A stretch of DNA of 6,774 nt, taken from contig CAJPSJ010000110.1 of the NCBI GenBank assembly GCA_905373295.1, positions 1 to 6,774 of the forward strand, written 5' to 3'. The DNA comes from an uncultured Campylobacter sp. (GTDB lineage: Bacteria > Campylobacterota > Campylobacteria > Campylobacterales > Campylobacteraceae). This document shows, in pieces, positions 5,792 through 6,774 of this stretch (positions are counted from its first letter, which is position 1; the number at the start of each line of letters is the position of its first letter). The position numbers were made by a program, and so were the translations under genes. The notes beneath the pieces are model-generated. The model saw only the letters and a list, made by a program, of their open reading frames with translations, was not told the origin of the DNA and did not search any database.

Positions 5792-6568
5792 ATGAAAGAA
5801 ATTTTAATCACCAATGACGACGGATTCGAAGCGCGCGGGCTTTTGGAGCTCGCAAGCGCGCTAAGAGGGGTCGCAAACGTCACCATCGTAGCGCCAAGCT
5901 CGGAGAAATCGGCCTGCTCGCACTCACTCACGCTTGCGCGTCCGCTTAGATTTATCAAGCTCGACGACGGATTTTTTAAACTCGATGACGCTACGCCCGC
6001 AGACTGCGTGTATTTGGCGCTTCGCGCGCTGTATAATCGCAAGCCCGATCTTGTGATAAGCGGCATAAATCACGGCGCCAACGTCGCGGAGGACGTAACC
6101 TATTCAGGCACCTGCGGAGGCGCGATGGAGGGGGTTTTGCAAGGCATTCCCGCGCTCGCGGTGAGCCAGTTTTACGTCGCAGACTCGCTGCAGCGATACG
6201 GATTTGATCTCGCGTGCGAGCTCGCAGTGGAACTGGTCGAGAAAATCTTTAAAAAAGGCTTTCCTCTGCCGCCGAAGCAGTTTTTAAATTTAAACGTTCC
6301 TGCCGTCTCGAAGCAAGATTTTAAGGGGCTTTCGGTTGCTCCTTGCGGCGAGAAGCTCTACGACACCGACGCGCAGCTAAATCGCAATCCGCGCGGAATG
6401 GAGTATTATTGGCTCGGCAAATCCACGTTCGACTTTGATGCGAGCAGGAACGAAAACAGCGACATTTCGGTGCTTTTTGAAGGGCGAGCGACGCTAAGTC
6501 CGATCAAGCTAAATTTGACCGCGCACGAGCAGATGAGGGCTTTGGAAGAATGGACGAGGCTCAAGTAG
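5792..6568 (+). CDS. surE: 5'/3'-nucleotidase SurE
   Basis: SurE is a cytosolic metal-dependent phosphatase acting on nucleoside monophosphates, and in some bacteria on short polyphosphate; it is linked to stationary-phase survival. The 258-residue length is normal for the family. The metal-binding set is complete: ILITNDDG with D9 and D10, APSSEKSACSHSLT with S40, and SGINHGANVAEDVTYSGTCGGAMEG with N93. LNLNVPAV and the GRATLSPI segment near the C-terminus are also typical. The ATG at 5792-5794 has a purine-rich AGAGAG site upstream rather than a strong Shine-Dalgarno. It probably shares the transcript of the preceding lipoprotein gene. The next gene starts inside its last codons in another frame, with 19 bases shared. 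Confidence 0.97.
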   Translation: MKEILITNDDGFEARGLLELASALRGVANVTIVAPSSEKSACSHSLTLARPLRFIKLDDGFFKLDDATPADCVYLALRALYNRKPDLVISGINHGANVAEDVTYSGTCGGAMEGVLQGIPALAVSQFYVADSLQRYGFDLACELAVELVEKIFKKGFPLPPKQFLNLNVPAVSKQDFKGLSVAPCGEKLYDTDAQLNRNPRGMEYYWLGKSTFDFDASRNENSDISVLFEGRATLSPIKLNLTAHEQMRALEEWTRLK

Positions 6569-6774
6569 ACCGCTTTTCGCGCTCGCGCCTGCTTTTCGGC
6601 GAGGATTTCGCAAAACTTCAAAGCGCTAAAATTTTAATCTGCGGCTGCGGCGGCGTGGGCGGAGCGGCGATAGAGGCGCTGTACCGCAGCGGCGCGGTAA
6701 ATCTAAGCGTGATCGATTGCGATCGCTTCGAGATAACCAACCAAAACCGCCAGCTTGGAAGCGAGCATGTAGGC
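6550..6774 (+). CDS. E1-like ThiF-family adenylating enzyme, best fit TcdA (3' end cut by the window edge)
   Basis: Only the first 75 codons are present. They show the ThiF/MoeB/E1 nucleotide-binding start: DRFSRSRLLFG at residues 7-17, ILICGCGGVGG with the GxGGVG loop at 32-37, EALYRSGAVNLSVIDCD ending in D56 and D58, and EITNQNRQLG at 61-70. The RF...RLxG opening and the TNxNRQ form fit TcdA (CsdL), which cyclises N6-threonylcarbamoyladenosine at position 37 of tRNAs, better than MoeB or ThiF, which tend to have SNLxRQ. Without the C-terminus the subfamily is not settled, so no symbol is given. The ATG at 6550-6552 lies within surE; no other start fits this frame. Its ribosome site is unclear: GGAAG is only one base away, GAGGG at 6535-6539 is 10 away. 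Coupling to surE translation is likely. Confidence 0.88.
   Translation, partial: MDEAQVDRFSRSRLLFGEDFAKLQSAKILICGCGGVGGAAIEALYRSGAVNLSVIDCDRFEITNQNRQLGSEHVG

Noticed and set aside
5779..6066. Minus-strand frame of 95 codons over the start of surE
   Set aside because: It overlaps the conserved metal-binding part of surE and carries no motif or start signal.
1..6774. Mobile element, tRNA, phage or defence system
   Set aside because: All genes are recognisable housekeeping functions or a lone lipoprotein, with uniform composition and no transposase, integrase, inverted terminal repeats or tRNA fold.

Overview
This window reads as chromosomal DNA of a Campylobacter (Campylobacterota), most likely one of the GC-richer oral or enteric species such as C. 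gracilis, C. rectus, C. showae, C. curvus or C. concisus. The reasons are the protein sequences (a Campylobacter-type Tal, SerB, GreA, LpxB and SurE), perfect TATAAT -10 boxes with no clear -35, and a mix of GC-rich codons with very frequent AAATTT hexamers. The species is inferred, not proven.

Layout: nine genes and no intergenic gap above about 75 bases. Six genes lie on the minus strand. In order of transcription, right to left, these are lpxB; greA, argC and a metallophosphoesterase of LpxH type; then serB and tal, with tal running off the left edge a few codons before its stop. Three genes lie on the plus strand: a small lipoprotein of unknown function, surE, and the first 75 codons of a ThiF-fold E1-like gene that best fits tcdA, cut by the right edge. 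The two groups diverge from a 68-bp region (5150-5217) with two back-to-back extended -10 elements. Further TATAAT boxes stand in front of greA and serB, so likely units are lpxB (with possible readthrough), greA-argC-lpxH-like, serB-tal, and lipoprotein-surE-tcdA. No convergent gene pair and no convincing intrinsic terminator is present.

Functions are mostly housekeeping: lipid A synthesis (LpxB, probably the LpxH-type enzyme), arginine and serine biosynthesis (ArgC, SerB), the pentose phosphate pathway (Tal), transcript cleavage (GreA), nucleotide phosphatase (SurE), and probable tRNA modification (TcdA-like).

I saw no mobile element, CRISPR array, RNA gene, toxin-antitoxin pair or defence system, and no evidence of a new multi-gene system. 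The points most worth a second look are a charged, 10-residue-periodic insertion in LpxB, about 25-fold excess of AAATTT over chance, the mirrored divergent promoters, and the uncharacterised lipoprotein.
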